Assembly: GCF_000204055.1 (NCBI RefSeq)
Contig: NW_006768799.1
Coordinates: forward strand, 445,040 to 509,039
DNA: 64,000 nucleotides
DNA from: Melampsora larici-populina 98AG31
Taxonomy: Eukaryota > Basidiomycota > Pucciniomycetes > Pucciniales > Melampsoraceae
Direction of reading: 5' to 3'
Every line of letters begins with the position of its first letter. Positions within the stretch are counted from its first letter, which is position 1. The notes beneath the pieces are model-generated. The model worked only from the letters and a program-made list of their open reading frames with translations, did no database searches and was not told where the DNA came from. Made by a program: the position numbers and the translations under genes. This document shows, one piece after another, positions 10,580-20,292 of this stretch.

Positions 10580-12004
10580 ATGGTGGCTACTCGTGATCAA
10601 ATCGCTAACGCGAAGACGATTGTCGACTGCCTTCCGCCTCCTGCTGATGGTTCGGCTCAGTACTCCGCTGCGGAGTTGAAGTCCTTCACGGAGGAGGAGC
10701 GTGAAGCGCTTCGTATCCTCGGCGCTGAAGGGCCGGTTAGCAAGAAGGTTGTTTCCTCCACGGTCGAAAGCCAAGAGATGGTGACGGATGAAGGACCAGC
10801 CATGAATCCTAAGGGGAAGGCCTCTACGGTTCCGGCTTCTGCCGCACCTCCGAGCAATCCATCTGCCGCCCCGAGTTCCGCTCCTGTCACTCAAGAGCAG
10901 TTCCTCGAATGGAAGGAGTGGATGCTGCGTGAGGAAGCAAGAAAGTCGGTTATCAAAAGTAAGTCTTCCGTCTCCGTTTCGTTTTGCTCTGTTTCAGAGT
11001 TTGTTTCTGATGTGGGTGTGGACTCACCGGCAGACCGAATGGCAACTGTTGCCCTTGACGACGAGTCTGTTGATCGAAAGCCAAATTTGAAGGCTTTTAT
11101 GTCCGCCGATGGAGACGGCCAAAGTAAGTACGAAGTCCTGTCGAGACTTCATTTCAAGCGAGTTGCTGACAAAGCTTTACATGCAGCTCCCGGGCAACCA
11201 TTTGTGATTGCGGATGGCCCGGAAGACATCGTGTCTGATCCTGAGAAGGCTCGGAAGGCGATGGCTGATGTGACCCTGGAGATGTTCGACGGCTCTATGT
11301 CGAGCGACTTTTCTATCTGGGCCTCTAAGTTCGAACGCGCGGCTACGTTGCGTTTCATCCACAGATCCCTTTTCCATCGCCTCGCATTCACCCGTTTCAA
11401 GGATGGAGCCTTGACTCACCTTGAGAATGCTATGGCCAGCGCCACTCGCCCAACTTCTTGGGAAAGTTTTGTGGAGTGGGGAAAGGCCAAGTTCCGTTCC
11501 AGCGCTACTGAGTACTCGGTGAAGGCCAAACTCAGGGAACTTAAGCAGCGCCCTAATGAGACTGTCGGACAGTTCTATGACCGATGGAATCTGTTTGAGC
11601 AGGAAGCTAAGGTAGTAGGTCTGATCTACTCGCGTTCCCCTGAGTTTGTTGAACGCCTTCAGCCGGGTGTTCGTAAAGTGGTGCAGGCGAAGATCAGCGA
11701 TCAACTACTTGCTGGAGTTGAGATGCCCTTCGCTGACATCGCGTTGTGGGCGGTTCGAAAGGATGACGAGTTTCGTAGTAACCGGGAATCCGTTTCGGTG
11801 ATTGCTGAAGGCTCAAACTCTGCGTCAAACAATAAGAAGAGAAAGAAGAATCAGGTGAAGAAAGAGGATAGGAAGTGTTTTAACTGTAATGTTGTTGGTC
11901 ACATCTTTGGATCTTTAGAAAACCCTGGTTGTCCTAAGGCGGTAACTGATCAGACTTGCAAGTACTTTGAGGGTAAGAAGGAGGTGAAGACTTTAAAAGA
12001 TTAG
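10580..12004 (+). CDS. gag: Gag protein of element 1
   Basis: The ATG at 10580 gives a 474-residue protein; the frame is open slightly further upstream, but only from a GTG. An Ala/Pro/Ser-rich N-terminal part is followed by the central capsid-like region with WESFVEWGKAKF and LRELKQRPNETVGQFYDRW, typical of Ty3/gypsy Gag. Near the C-terminus lies a basic stretch and a zinc-knuckle-like motif, CFNCNVVGHIFG...C, in which the last cysteine is further away (H-x9-C) than in the standard CX2CX4HX4C. Gag forms the virus-like particle and packages the RNA. The frame ends in TAG 28 bp inside the open pol frame, six bases after a slippery heptamer. Confidence 0.9.
   Translation: MVATRDQIANAKTIVDCLPPPADGSAQYSAAELKSFTEEEREALRILGAEGPVSKKVVSSTVESQEMVTDEGPAMNPKGKASTVPASAAPPSNPSAAPSSAPVTQEQFLEWKEWMLREEARKSVIKSKSSVSVSFCSVSEFVSDVGVDSPADRMATVALDDESVDRKPNLKAFMSADGDGQSKYEVLSRLHFKRVADKALHAAPGQPFVIADGPEDIVSDPEKARKAMADVTLEMFDGSMSSDFSIWASKFERAATLRFIHRSLFHRLAFTRFKDGALTHLENAMASATRPTSWESFVEWGKAKFRSSATEYSVKAKLRELKQRPNETVGQFYDRWNLFEQEAKVVGLIYSRSPEFVERLQPGVRKVVQAKISDQLLAGVEMPFADIALWAVRKDDEFRSNRESVSVIAEGSNSASNNKKRKKNQVKKEDRKCFNCNVVGHIFGSLENPGCPKAVTDQTCKYFEGKKEVKTLKD
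11992..11998 (+). promoter_or_regulatory. Putative -1 ribosomal frameshift site between gag and pol
   Basis: In the gag frame the codons read ACT TTA AAA GAT TAG, so T TTA AAA forms an X XXY YYZ slippery heptamer two codons before the gag stop. Pol lies in the -1 frame, which is open from 11977. No downstream pseudoknot was demonstrated. Confidence 0.65.
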
Positions 12005-15000
12005 GCAATGATGATGGGATTCAGTCGTCGGCGCCAAGTAGTAGCGTATTATGCAATAAAGTTTCAGTTTCTGGTTGTTCTAGTACGCTTTGTGAGTCCA
12101 ATTGTGAGTTGCCTATTGAGTTTCCCAATGAGCCGCCTAGTATAGGCGAACTTGTGAGTTTAGTTAGGTCTGAAGTCCACGAGGTGGCTTCCTTGACCGA
12201 TGAGGTAAGTCGGTTGTCTTCGACACCGTTCTGTGAGGAAAAAGTTGAGGATGGACGTTTTGGTTGTCTCAAGACAAGCCAAGCTGTCCAGTCAGACGTT
12301 CCAAACCTTGAGTTGGGTTTGGAAGGAATTCCCGAAAGTTCAGAGGACCTTCGGGGCACAGTGAGTGAAAATTTTTCAAGTCCAAAACCTGCATTAGAGG
12401 TGAAGAGTTTTCGAGTAGTTCCCGATAGTGGTGAACGTACCTCGGTAGAGGAGCAACGTCTAACGGCTGTCACAGAACGGACTAGCCCACCGGCCAGTGG
12501 GCCGCTTTTGGGGCAAGCCGGGATCCTCGATGGTAGCTCCGTCGAGGATCTGATGTTGTTAGAAGCAGATTCGGAAGGACGCCGCGTCGACTTTCTCTCA
12601 GTCGCTAGTGGCAGGATGTCAAGCTTCCTGCTTGACACTGGGGGTAAAGATAAGTATGTGTCGTGCTCATTCGTGAAAAAGAATGGGCTCGTAACAATGG
12701 TTAGTCCGTCGACCTTGAGAGTCAAGGGAGCCTTTGGACAAACGATCAAATGCGATCAGTTGTGTCAGCTAGAGTTCGAACTGGCAGGGCTCAAGTTCAG
12801 TATAAGCTGTCGAGTGGTTCCACTGGCCAGCTTCGATATAATTCTAGGGTTAGCCTGGATAAATGAGTTTGTTGTAGAGACGAACTGGACCTCGGGGGTC
12901 TGGACGTTACAAGATGGCAGAGGTCTTAAAGCTAAGTTCCAGCCTGGAAGGATGGGAGCACCATGTGAAGTGGTGCACGAACTACAGGTTGTTGAGGAAT
13001 CGTGCGATGACATGAAAGAGGTTTCGCGATCCGGTTTCAGACGTTTTTGTCGACAAAAAGATGTAGACATCGTGTTGTTGCAGCCCTTTGAACCTATAAC
13101 TGAGGTTAATGAGGTCGATGGGCCGCGTGAGGAAGTTCCGGCTTCCATGCCCGAATTAGCGGCTATGGATAAAGCCCTTAAGACCCGGGTGCAGAGCCTG
13201 GTAGAAAAGTTCAAGGACCGGTTTTCGGAGGTGAAGACGGCGCCTAAAGTGAAGAGAGTGGTAGATCATCTGATTGACACGGATGACAAGGGACCCGTGT
13301 CACAGCCTGTGCGACGTATGTCCCCGTTACTCTTGGACGAGTTGAGGTTGAAGCTTGCAGAGCTTCTCGAGAAGGGCATGATACGACCATCCACATCGGC
13401 ATGGTCGTCACCAGTGCTTTTCGCTAAGAACGCGAGTGGTAAGCTTCGTTTCTGCGTCGATTATCAAGCAGTTAACGAACTCACAAAGCGTGACAGGCAC
13501 CCCTTGCCGTTGGTACAAGATTGCTTTGATCAGTTAGGGGGAGCGAGGTTCTTCTCGAAGTTCGACCTTCAACAAGGTTTTCACCAGATGAAAATCGCGG
13601 GAAGAGACATAGAGAAGACAGCGTTTGGGACGCGTTACGGGCATTATGAATGGCTGGTGATGCCATTCGGCCTGGTAAACGCCCCAAGCACCTTTCAGCG
13701 GATGATGAATGATATTCTAAGGGAATATCTGGATGATTTTGTTCAAGTGTATCTTGACGATATCCTAGTGTATTCAAAATCCAAGGAAGAGCATTTGGAA
13801 CACATCGAGAAAGTGTTCTCGGCTCTTGAGAAGGCAGAATTGAAAATAAGTGGCAAGAAATCTTTAATCTTCGCTGAAGAAATTCAATTTGTTGGGCATA
13901 TTATCTCACACAATTGTGTTAGAATGATGCCGGAGAAAGTTAAGGCAATTCAGGAGTGGCCAACACCGGGAAATGTTTACGATGTAAGGGCATTTTTGGG
14001 TTTGGCAGGGTATTACCGGAGGTTCATCAGGAACTTCGCCAGGTTGGCTAGTCCATTGCATGGATTAACGGCTGGTACTACAACGAAGAAACAAAAGGTG
14101 GTTTGGTGTCCGGTACATGATTTGGCGTTTTGCAGTCTAAAGAAGGCTTTGCAAGAAGCACCGGTTCTAACGACACCGAATGCAGAACGTCCCTTTGTAA
14201 TAGAGACGGATGCAAGCGACCACGCGGTGGGAGCCGTTTTGTTACAGGAAGGAGAAGACGGGGTTGAACACCCCGTGGCTTTCGAATCTGCGAAGCTGAA
14301 TCCGGCGCAACAGAATTACCCAGCTCAGGAAAAGGAGCTCTTGGGCATTCTGCACGCGTGGAGAAAATGGCGGGTCTATGTCGAAGGCGCTGTAAGTGAT
14401 ACCATCGTAAGGACGGATCACGCGTCGTTGACGTACTTACAACAACAAGTTTTGCCGTCTCGTCGCCTTCACCGTTGGTTGGATGAGTTCGCCGAGATGA
14501 CAATTAAGATACAATATAAGAAAGGATCGGCAAACATTGTCCCCGATGCGCTCAGTCGGAGGTCTGACCTCATGGAAATTCAAGAAGTAAGAGAGGGCCT
14601 GCGGGACCCAAGTGATTGGCCGCTGTTGGTGCCATACATACTTGATCAGCGGGACATACCAGAATGGGTGGACTCCACGAGTCTGCGTATGGCGGTGACA
14701 AGTATGCACAAACTGACGTATGACAAGAAAGCGGAAGCGCTGTCGTTTAAGGAAGAAGACTCGCCTTTTGTGCCATTCGATTTTCGGCCGGACCTTCTGG
14801 AGGCAGTGCACAGGGAATCTGGACACCGCGGACGTGATGGAACCCTAGCGTTCCTAAAGGGACGTGGTTGGTGGCCTGGACGTTACAAAGATGTCGAAGA
14901 ATTTTGCAAACACTGCAGTCAGTGTCAAATCTTTGACCGGGCGAGAGAAGGGGTAGAAACGGGAGAGCAAGTCCCGTTGCCTCAAGTTGCGCCGTTCGAG

Positions 15001-15213
15001 CGTTGGGCGGCGGATTTTATCCAGCTGCCGGAGTCGAAAGATGGTTATAAGTGGGTTCTAACAATCATTGATCATTGTACAGGCTGGCCTATTGCCGTCC
15101 CGCTTAAAGAAGCTACTTCCGCGAATGTGGCGGAAACTTTTCTGAGGGAGGTCTTTCAACAGTTTGGAATCCCCTCTGAAATCTTGACCGACAGGGGTCA
15201 AAACTTTTTGTAA
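11998..15213 (+). CDS. pol: Pol of element 1: protease, RT, RNase H and N-terminal integrase
   Basis: Read in the -1 frame from the gag overlap, with no ATG near the start, so expression by frameshifting is likely. In order: aspartic protease with LLDTGGKDKYVS and the matching DIILGLAWI; reverse transcriptase with FCVDYQAVN, KFDLQQGFHQ and the intact catalytic VYLDDILVYS; RNase H with IETDASDHAVG, the catalytic Glu region and RTDHASL; then the integrase zinc-binding region (HRESGHRG ... CKHCSQC) and the start of the DDE core (AADFIQLP, LTDRGQNF). The frame is cut by a TAA at 15211-15213, between the second catalytic Asp and the Glu. All catalytic residues seen before the stop are intact. Confidence 0.92.
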   Translation, partial: RLGNDDGIQSSAPSSSVLCNKVSVSGCSSTLCESNCELPIEFPNEPPSIGELVSLVRSEVHEVASLTDEVSRLSSTPFCEEKVEDGRFGCLKTSQAVQSDVPNLELGLEGIPESSEDLRGTVSENFSSPKPALEVKSFRVVPDSGERTSVEEQRLTAVTERTSPPASGPLLGQAGILDGSSVEDLMLLEADSEGRRVDFLSVASGRMSSFLLDTGGKDKYVSCSFVKKNGLVTMVSPSTLRVKGAFGQTIKCDQLCQLEFELAGLKFSISCRVVPLASFDIILGLAWINEFVVETNWTSGVWTLQDGRGLKAKFQPGRMGAPCEVVHELQVVEESCDDMKEVSRSGFRRFCRQKDVDIVLLQPFEPITEVNEVDGPREEVPASMPELAAMDKALKTRVQSLVEKFKDRFSEVKTAPKVKRVVDHLIDTDDKGPVSQPVRRMSPLLLDELRLKLAELLEKGMIRPSTSAWSSPVLFAKNASGKLRFCVDYQAVNELTKRDRHPLPLVQDCFDQLGGARFFSKFDLQQGFHQMKIAGRDIEKTAFGTRYGHYEWLVMPFGLVNAPSTFQRMMNDILREYLDDFVQVYLDDILVYSKSKEEHLEHIEKVFSALEKAELKISGKKSLIFAEEIQFVGHIISHNCVRMMPEKVKAIQEWPTPGNVYDVRAFLGLAGYYRRFIRNFARLASPLHGLTAGTTTKKQKVVWCPVHDLAFCSLKKALQEAPVLTTPNAERPFVIETDASDHAVGAVLLQEGEDGVEHPVAFESAKLNPAQQNYPAQEKELLGILHAWRKWRVYVEGAVSDTIVRTDHASLTYLQQQVLPSRRLHRWLDEFAEMTIKIQYKKGSANIVPDALSRRSDLMEIQEVREGLRDPSDWPLLVPYILDQRDIPEWVDSTSLRMAVTSMHKLTYDKKAEALSFKEEDSPFVPFDFRPDLLEAVHRESGHRGRDGTLAFLKGRGWWPGRYKDVEEFCKHCSQCQIFDRAREGVETGEQVPLPQVAPFERWAADFIQLPESKDGYKWVLTIIDHCTGWPIAVPLKEATSANVAETFLREVFQQFGIPSEILTDRGQNFL

Positions 15214-16077
15214 AAGGACATGATGCGGTTTTACAAAGCCGCGCACATCAGAAAGTTGACAACTTCGGGCTACCATCCTCGCACGAATGGGAAAAGCGAG
15301 CGGCTGAACGGGATTTTGGAGGGTACCTTGTTCCGGTTGAACAAGACAGGAGACCCTACCAGGTGGCCGGAATTTTTGTCACAAGCTGTGTTTGCAGTTC
15401 GCGTTAATCAAAGTACGGTTACGGGCTATTCGCCCTTTGAGTTATTGTACGGAGTAAAACCGCGGTTGTTAGCGGATAGGGCTAAGATACGCCCTAAAAT
15501 ATTAGAAGACAACCAGAAAAAGAAAACCACCGCTCGAGAAGCTAGACTCGAGCGATTGGCCCTGGATCGAGCTGAGGCTCGGAAATTGCAAGAAGAGAGG
15601 GCCTTGAAGAATAAGGCCCGTTTCGACCAGACGCTAGCCGTCAAAGGTACGCTGCAGTCGTATAAGGTTGGAGAAACGGTAAAGCTCCGGAATGAGACAA
15701 GAACGAAAGGCCAGCCGAGTTGGCACGGGCCTTTCGAAGTTTTCGACGCGTTGGGCAACAACGTGTATTCGCTGGTGGACCCAACAGGTTCTTTATTTCC
15801 TCATCCAGTGAATGGGAATAGGTTGCAGCCTGCGAATTCTAAAGGTGGAGCACTAGTCAAACCGTGGGCACTACCGGCTAGGTTGCAGCCGGCTTGTGAC
15901 AAGGTGGAAAAAGTGACCGGCGACATAAACAACGAAGTTAAAAAGTTAACTAAAGCTCAGAAAGACGCTTTGAAGATAAAGATAAAGCTGCCGAAAGCGT
16001 CCAGTGGAATGGACGCTGTTCAAGGGGGGGAAAGTTGTAGCAGGGTTGCAGTACAACCCGGTACAAAGACCCCATGA
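15214..16077 (+). pseudogene. pol: Pol of element 1 after the in-frame stop: integrase C-terminal part
   Basis: This is the same reading frame as the preceding pol segment, continuing straight after the TAA. It begins KDMMRFYKAAHIRK and carries YHPRTNGKSERLNG, which holds the Glu of the DDE triad, then GYSPFELLYG and a C-terminal basic domain with KVGETVKLRN and WHGPFEV. The match across the stop is seamless, so a single nonsense change or a suppressible stop separates the two parts. The frame ends at 16077, 42 bases inside the 3' LTR, so the last 14 codons including the stop are LTR-encoded. The stop should abolish integrase unless read through. Confidence 0.9.
16022..16034 (+). other. Polypurine tract of element 1
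   Basis: AAGGGGGGGAAAG lies directly before the 3' LTR and would prime plus-strand synthesis. It also codes for part of the Pol C-terminus. Confidence 0.8.
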
Positions 16078-17731
16078 GTCACGGGTCTGTCTGACGCCCG
16101 GGACAAGCAGTATGACCTAGACATCGACGAGTCGTCGATGGAGTCATACAGACAGATGCAGGCATAGCGAAGTACCGGAATGCTGAGCTACAAGAGTAGT
16201 ACAGCATCTCAAGATACTTACTCAGATAGAGATGCGAGAACAAACCAAGACTAAGGTTGCTCTCGCCTTTGGAGATTCACAGATGGAGTCATGCCGCTAC
16301 CATACCTAGAGATGCTAGTAGGGTTCCCAAAGTCCTGGGATCTCGGCAAAGCACTCCAAGCAAGGAACGAATGGCTAAGTTCGATGAATTCTTCATCACG
16401 CCATTTGCATACTAAGAATGAGGGTATAGACCCTCACTTAGGAAGCTAACCACGAACCTCACCAGGGAGTATCTTTTCACTTGACTCATTAGATGTATAA
16501 ATAGAGTCTTCATGTTCAATGCAATTCAGGACCCAGTTCCAACAGTTCAGAATTACTCTTGTTTGGAATACTCGTGCCTTATCCAATTGTTCATCTTTCT
16601 GATTCATTATCACAATCAACAATTATCCTTAAGCCACTCAATTCCATCCCTAGTTGTTCGTGAGGTTTCTCCCTAAGAGCATCCGCACTCGTTTGCGGTT
16701 GTTAATTTGGTCACGTGCGGTAACAAACACAACATTAAGTAAAAAGTTACTTAACTCAACCAAATTTCGCACTCGTTTGCATTAGCAGCGCTGTAACTTT
16801 TATAACTTTACAGATAGTGCATGTACTCCGCACCGGTTGTGCAGTAAGGTAAAGTTTTAATTTTTTGAGTACACATCACCTGCTTTCATGGCCAGTTTTC
16901 AAGTGATAGAGGCACTGTTCTCTTCTTTGCACTAAGATACTAATACTCCATCTACACATGAAGACCCGATATCATCCTGTTCATCTACTCGATCGATAGA
17001 TCTTAATTTAAAATTACAAATTTAACATGAGTTTGTTCAGATCTTAATACATGAATTCCAATTAAAAAACAAAGGCTTTACTACATCGAGAAAGCTTTTA
17101 ATGAGTCTGAATACACATAATGATCTTGTAAAAGATTTAAAGAATTTAAAACTAGGAAATAAAAATCCAAACTTCAATTTTTAATTTGTATCACTTGATC
17201 CTAAAAGTCCTCCAATGATTGGTCTTTTAATGTTGATTTTCTTAAATATTGACCTCTACATAGCTATATGAATCTAGACATCTTTCATTTTCATCTGAAT
17301 GGTTTGGAGTCGAGTTCAAGATGGTTGATTGACTTATTTCAATTGAAGACATCGATTGGTGTCGAACGTTCTCGAGTTGATTCATGCAACTGTAAGGCTT
17401 GGAATTCATCGTGTGTGAGTGGTGAAAAGGAGATATTGGTTGTTGACTTTGGTGTTGGAGGTCTGGTTGAGTTTTGTTTTTGGAGTCGAGTTGCCGGGAA
17501 CAAGTCGTGATGTGTGATACCGCATGCGTTAGCCAATTGGTAAATTTACCGATTCGCTAACGCAAAATGACCGAAAATTAACTACCGCGGGGCTAATTTT
17601 TCACCGGTGTGGAAAAGACCCCGCGTTTGCGGTAAATTTAACCTTACCGCACCCGACTTACCGCACGAGTGCGGATGCTCTAAGTCACTTAACAGATCCC
17701 TAATCTAACCCATAGTTTCGGTCCTGTTACA
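16036..17731 (+). repeat. 3' LTR of element 1, interrupted
   Basis: The LTR sequence is 16036-16676 plus 17684-17731, together 689 bp as in the 5' copy. Seen differences from the 5' LTR: two near the AAGGT(C/T)GCTCT block and one in the TAGTTT(T/C)GG block. The insertion splits it near its end. Confidence 0.95.
16677..17680. mobile_element. Non-autonomous PIF/Harbinger-like DNA element nested in the 3' LTR
   Basis: A 1,004-bp insertion with terminal inverted repeats GAGCATCCGCACTCGT at the left and ACGAGTGCGGATGCTC at the right. Removing it and one TAA copy restores the LTR exactly, so the target duplication is TAA (16674-16676 and 17681-17683), the TWA type of PIF/Harbinger. The subterminal regions repeat CGCACTCGTTTGC-like and TGCGGTAA motifs. 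No transposase ORF is present, so it must be moved in trans. It is younger than the LTR element it interrupts. Confidence 0.85.
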
Positions 17732-17930
17732 ACTGGGAGATAGGCCCTAGGGTGAAGTTTAGTAACCTAAGCTTATGTCAGAAACTGATTTAGTTTTGTC
17801 TACTGTTGACTGTTGAGCTGGCTGCTGGAGGTACGATCCCAACCAAATCGATCAATTCACTTCACTTCACTTCACTTCCTAATCAAACCAAAAGCAAAAG
17901 CAAAGCAAAACCAAGATAACGTAACCAAAA

Positions 17931-19200
17931 ATGCCAACACCATCTCTTGCAAGAACATTAAAATCCATTCTAAACTTAGTAGACCAAGAAGAATGGTATG
18001 CAGCCCACCAAGTAAGTCAACCGCCCCTCATCCCACATAGCCCAACTGCAAGCTAACCTTTCTCCTCTGATACACCCCCCGCAAAAAAAAAGAAATACAG
18101 AACTTCAGCCGCTCGACTTTTGAAATCAAATGAACCACAATCTATTCAAGATGCGATTTCATTATTATTTGAAGGATCTAAATTACTCTTACAACGACAC
18201 CAACTAGGATCAGGAACAGACCTAGGCTTGATGTTAATCCGAGACGTTTATGTATCACGTTCGTATCCCTATACAGAAGAAGAAAGACACAAGCTATTAA
18301 ATTTGATAGCATTAATTGGAGCTAAGGATAATTGGCGTAAGATGATAATAGATTCATCGATTTCATATTCAACAACCTCACCAGACTTTCCATCAGGTGA
18401 TCCAGCTTTACATTTCAGTATTGGAGAAATCTATGCAAAGGAAAAGCGTTGGGATTTAGCTGAGATTCATTTACTTTCGGCTGGTGATCAAGATTCAGCC
18501 AAGAGTTTATCTAATGTTTTATGGTCTTGGTCTATATTAGAAAAAGATTTACAAGAGAAAAGTTTAGGTAGATATGCAGGAAGAGGAGTGATTGGTTATT
18601 TAGAGATCGGTTCGATTACAAGTGCCAAAAGTTTTTTAGAAGATTTTTTAAACAAATCCATCAAACGGTTTCCAAACTTACTTGTTGATTCAATCGAAAT
18701 TAAACTTAAATCTGATAACTTTCAACCGATTCAAATCTTTTCATTACCTTCTTTAAACTTTTTACAACTCTTGATCTTGACTTGTCAAATCGGTCCTGGT
18801 AGCTTACCATCTGGATTACCTGCACCTATTGGTCATACCGGTCCGACGATCGGTAAGGCTGTCTTTCAGGCTATGGTCGGTAGGTATTCTAGAGTTGAGA
18901 AATGGATTGGATCTAATCAAATTAAAGAAAGTTTAGATTTGATTGCTGAAATGTATTTTGGGATCAAGTAAGTTTTTTTTGATTTTTTTTTGGTGAAATC
19001 GGGTTGGAAATTGATGAGCTTTTTTGGGGGTTGTTCTTGCTTACAGACCTCAGAGACAAAGTGGGAATATCTTGAATGATTTAATGGGATCTCTCTTTTC
19101 GGGTGGTGGTCCTCCTGGTCCTGCGTCTCAAGGCTCTAATAGAGGATCTCAAATTCGTGGTAAACCTTCGAGTGGGATCTCTACACCTGCATTAGATTAG
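17931..19200 (+). CDS. GET4: Get4-like protein of the tail-anchored protein insertion pathway
   Basis: Three exons, 17931-18011, 18093-18967 and 19047-19200, encode 369 residues; donors are GTAAGT and phases match. The N-terminal half has the helical repeats of the Get4/TRC35 family: EEWYAAHQKYRTSAARLL spans the first intron, then LLFEGSKLLLQRHQLGSG and DLGLMLIRDVYV. The segment DPALHFSIGEIYAKEKRWDLAEIHLL is also characteristic. The C-terminus ends in a Gly/Ser-rich tail after NDLMGSLFSGGG. Get4 bridges the pre-targeting factors to the ATPase Get3, which delivers tail-anchored proteins to the ER; that is known from yeast and human. The gene starts 200 bp after the retrotransposon, whose LTR may now form its upstream region. 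Confidence 0.88.
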
Positions 19201-19880
19201 AATGATCTTGTACAAACCCCAAAAAAACTATCGAAGAATTACATATTTTATATATTTGAATTTGGGTGTTTTTTTTCGGTGGTCAGGGATCGTTTGAGTT
19301 TTGTGGTTGGGTTAGGTTGGGGTTTCAAGTGAAGTGGGTGAGGTTTTGGAGTTGAAAAGTCGTGAATGAATGTTTGGTTTTGAAAGTATTGAAGTTATTT
19401 GAAAGATAATCAGTCAACAAACAGTACAGAGTCGTATGTTTCTTTGAAGTTTAAGTTCCTAGCAGATTTTTTTGTTGATGATTTTTTGAGGGATTGAAGT
19501 TGGAACCATAGCTTACATGAAAGTCTTGCACAAGTTCTGGTTCAAGGTTAAGTTATGGTTCTGTTCAAATCCGTTGCTCGAGAAATTAATTCTGTTGATC
19601 AATTCAATCAATACAAACTCATATTACTCACTTTTTCTAACTTTTTGAAATCATTATAAGAGAAATGAGGTAAAAAAAACTTGTTGAAACATCTCATAGA
19701 CTCAGCTCATACAATAAGTTGATGTTGAAAGTGTGTAAATCCAAGGGAGTTTGTTAAGCTTTACATAGCTTCAATGTAATTGACATGATCTGACACTGGT
19801 CTGTGAAAAAGCTTGTAGCTTCTACTCTACTTCATTAAGCTACTTATGCAATCTGACACATTCAAAAACTCAAAGATTTA

Positions 19881-20292
19881 TGGTATTCAAACCTATGCAA
19901 AAATTTCAAGTTTTGAGCAAATTCTGTGCAAGTACATGAATAGAACTTGCATGGATCTTGTATGTCGGTCTCGCACGGTTTTTGTACCAGTTGGAACAAA
20001 ATACAGTCAAACCCGCGCAAATGCATACCCGCGCAGGTGCATAACCCGTGATAATGCATAGAAAAAATCCAGAATCTTGATGTTTTTTACTGCCAAATTT
20101 GACAACAGAAATGCATAACCAGTCAAAATGCATAGCAAAAGTCTTCCACCCAAATTATGCGTTTGCGTGGGTTTGACTGTATGTAGCTGGGGTTGTCAAA
20201 AATTTAATGTGCTAGATTGATCCAAGAAATCTTGCACCAATCTTGCACATCAGTCTTGCACAGTTTTTGCACATGTACAGGTTTGAGGACCA
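19881..20292. mobile_element. Non-autonomous TIR element, host of a nested MITE
   Basis: The left end reads TGGTATTCAAACCTATGCAA. The right end, read on the minus strand, gives TGGTCCTCAAACCTGTACAT then GTGCAAAAA, so the termini are imperfect inverted repeats. Both flanks of the nested MITE carry runs of CTTGCAC/CTTGCAT and CAGTTTTTGCAC-like motifs in direct orientation. A related fragment is at about 2541-2650. No coding capacity; superfamily not assigned. Confidence 0.55.
20004..20179. mobile_element. 176-bp Tc1/mariner (pogo-like) MITE
   Basis: Termini are CAGTCAAACCCGCGCAAATG and, inverted at the other end, CAGTCAAACCCACGCAAACG, flanked by TA on both sides (20002-20003 and 20180-20181). 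TA duplication and CAGT termini fit the pogo branch of Tc1/mariner. The interior repeats AATGCATA about five times. Confidence 0.75.

Larger units (their letters stand above)
9618..17731 (+). mobile_element. Ty3/gypsy LTR retrotransposon (element 1), with a nested DNA element in its 3' LTR
   Basis: Two 689-bp LTRs (the 3' copy after removing the insertion) flank a gag and a pol region in the order protease, RT, RNase H, integrase, which defines Ty3/gypsy. By eye the LTRs differ at only three positions, so insertion was recent. The ends are TG..CA, and the flanks share (A)ACTG as a 4-5 bp target duplication. A primer-binding site follows the 5' LTR, and a purine tract precedes the 3' LTR. The element has one nonsense codon in pol and an unrelated 1,004-bp insertion in the 3' LTR. 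No chromodomain is evident at the pol C-terminus. Confidence 0.95.

Noticed and set aside
12021..12749. 242-residue minus-strand ORF
   Set aside because: Antisense shadow of pol in element 1; no domain.
19846..20133. Short ORFs on both strands with several cysteines
   Set aside because: They are made of MITE terminal and internal repeats.
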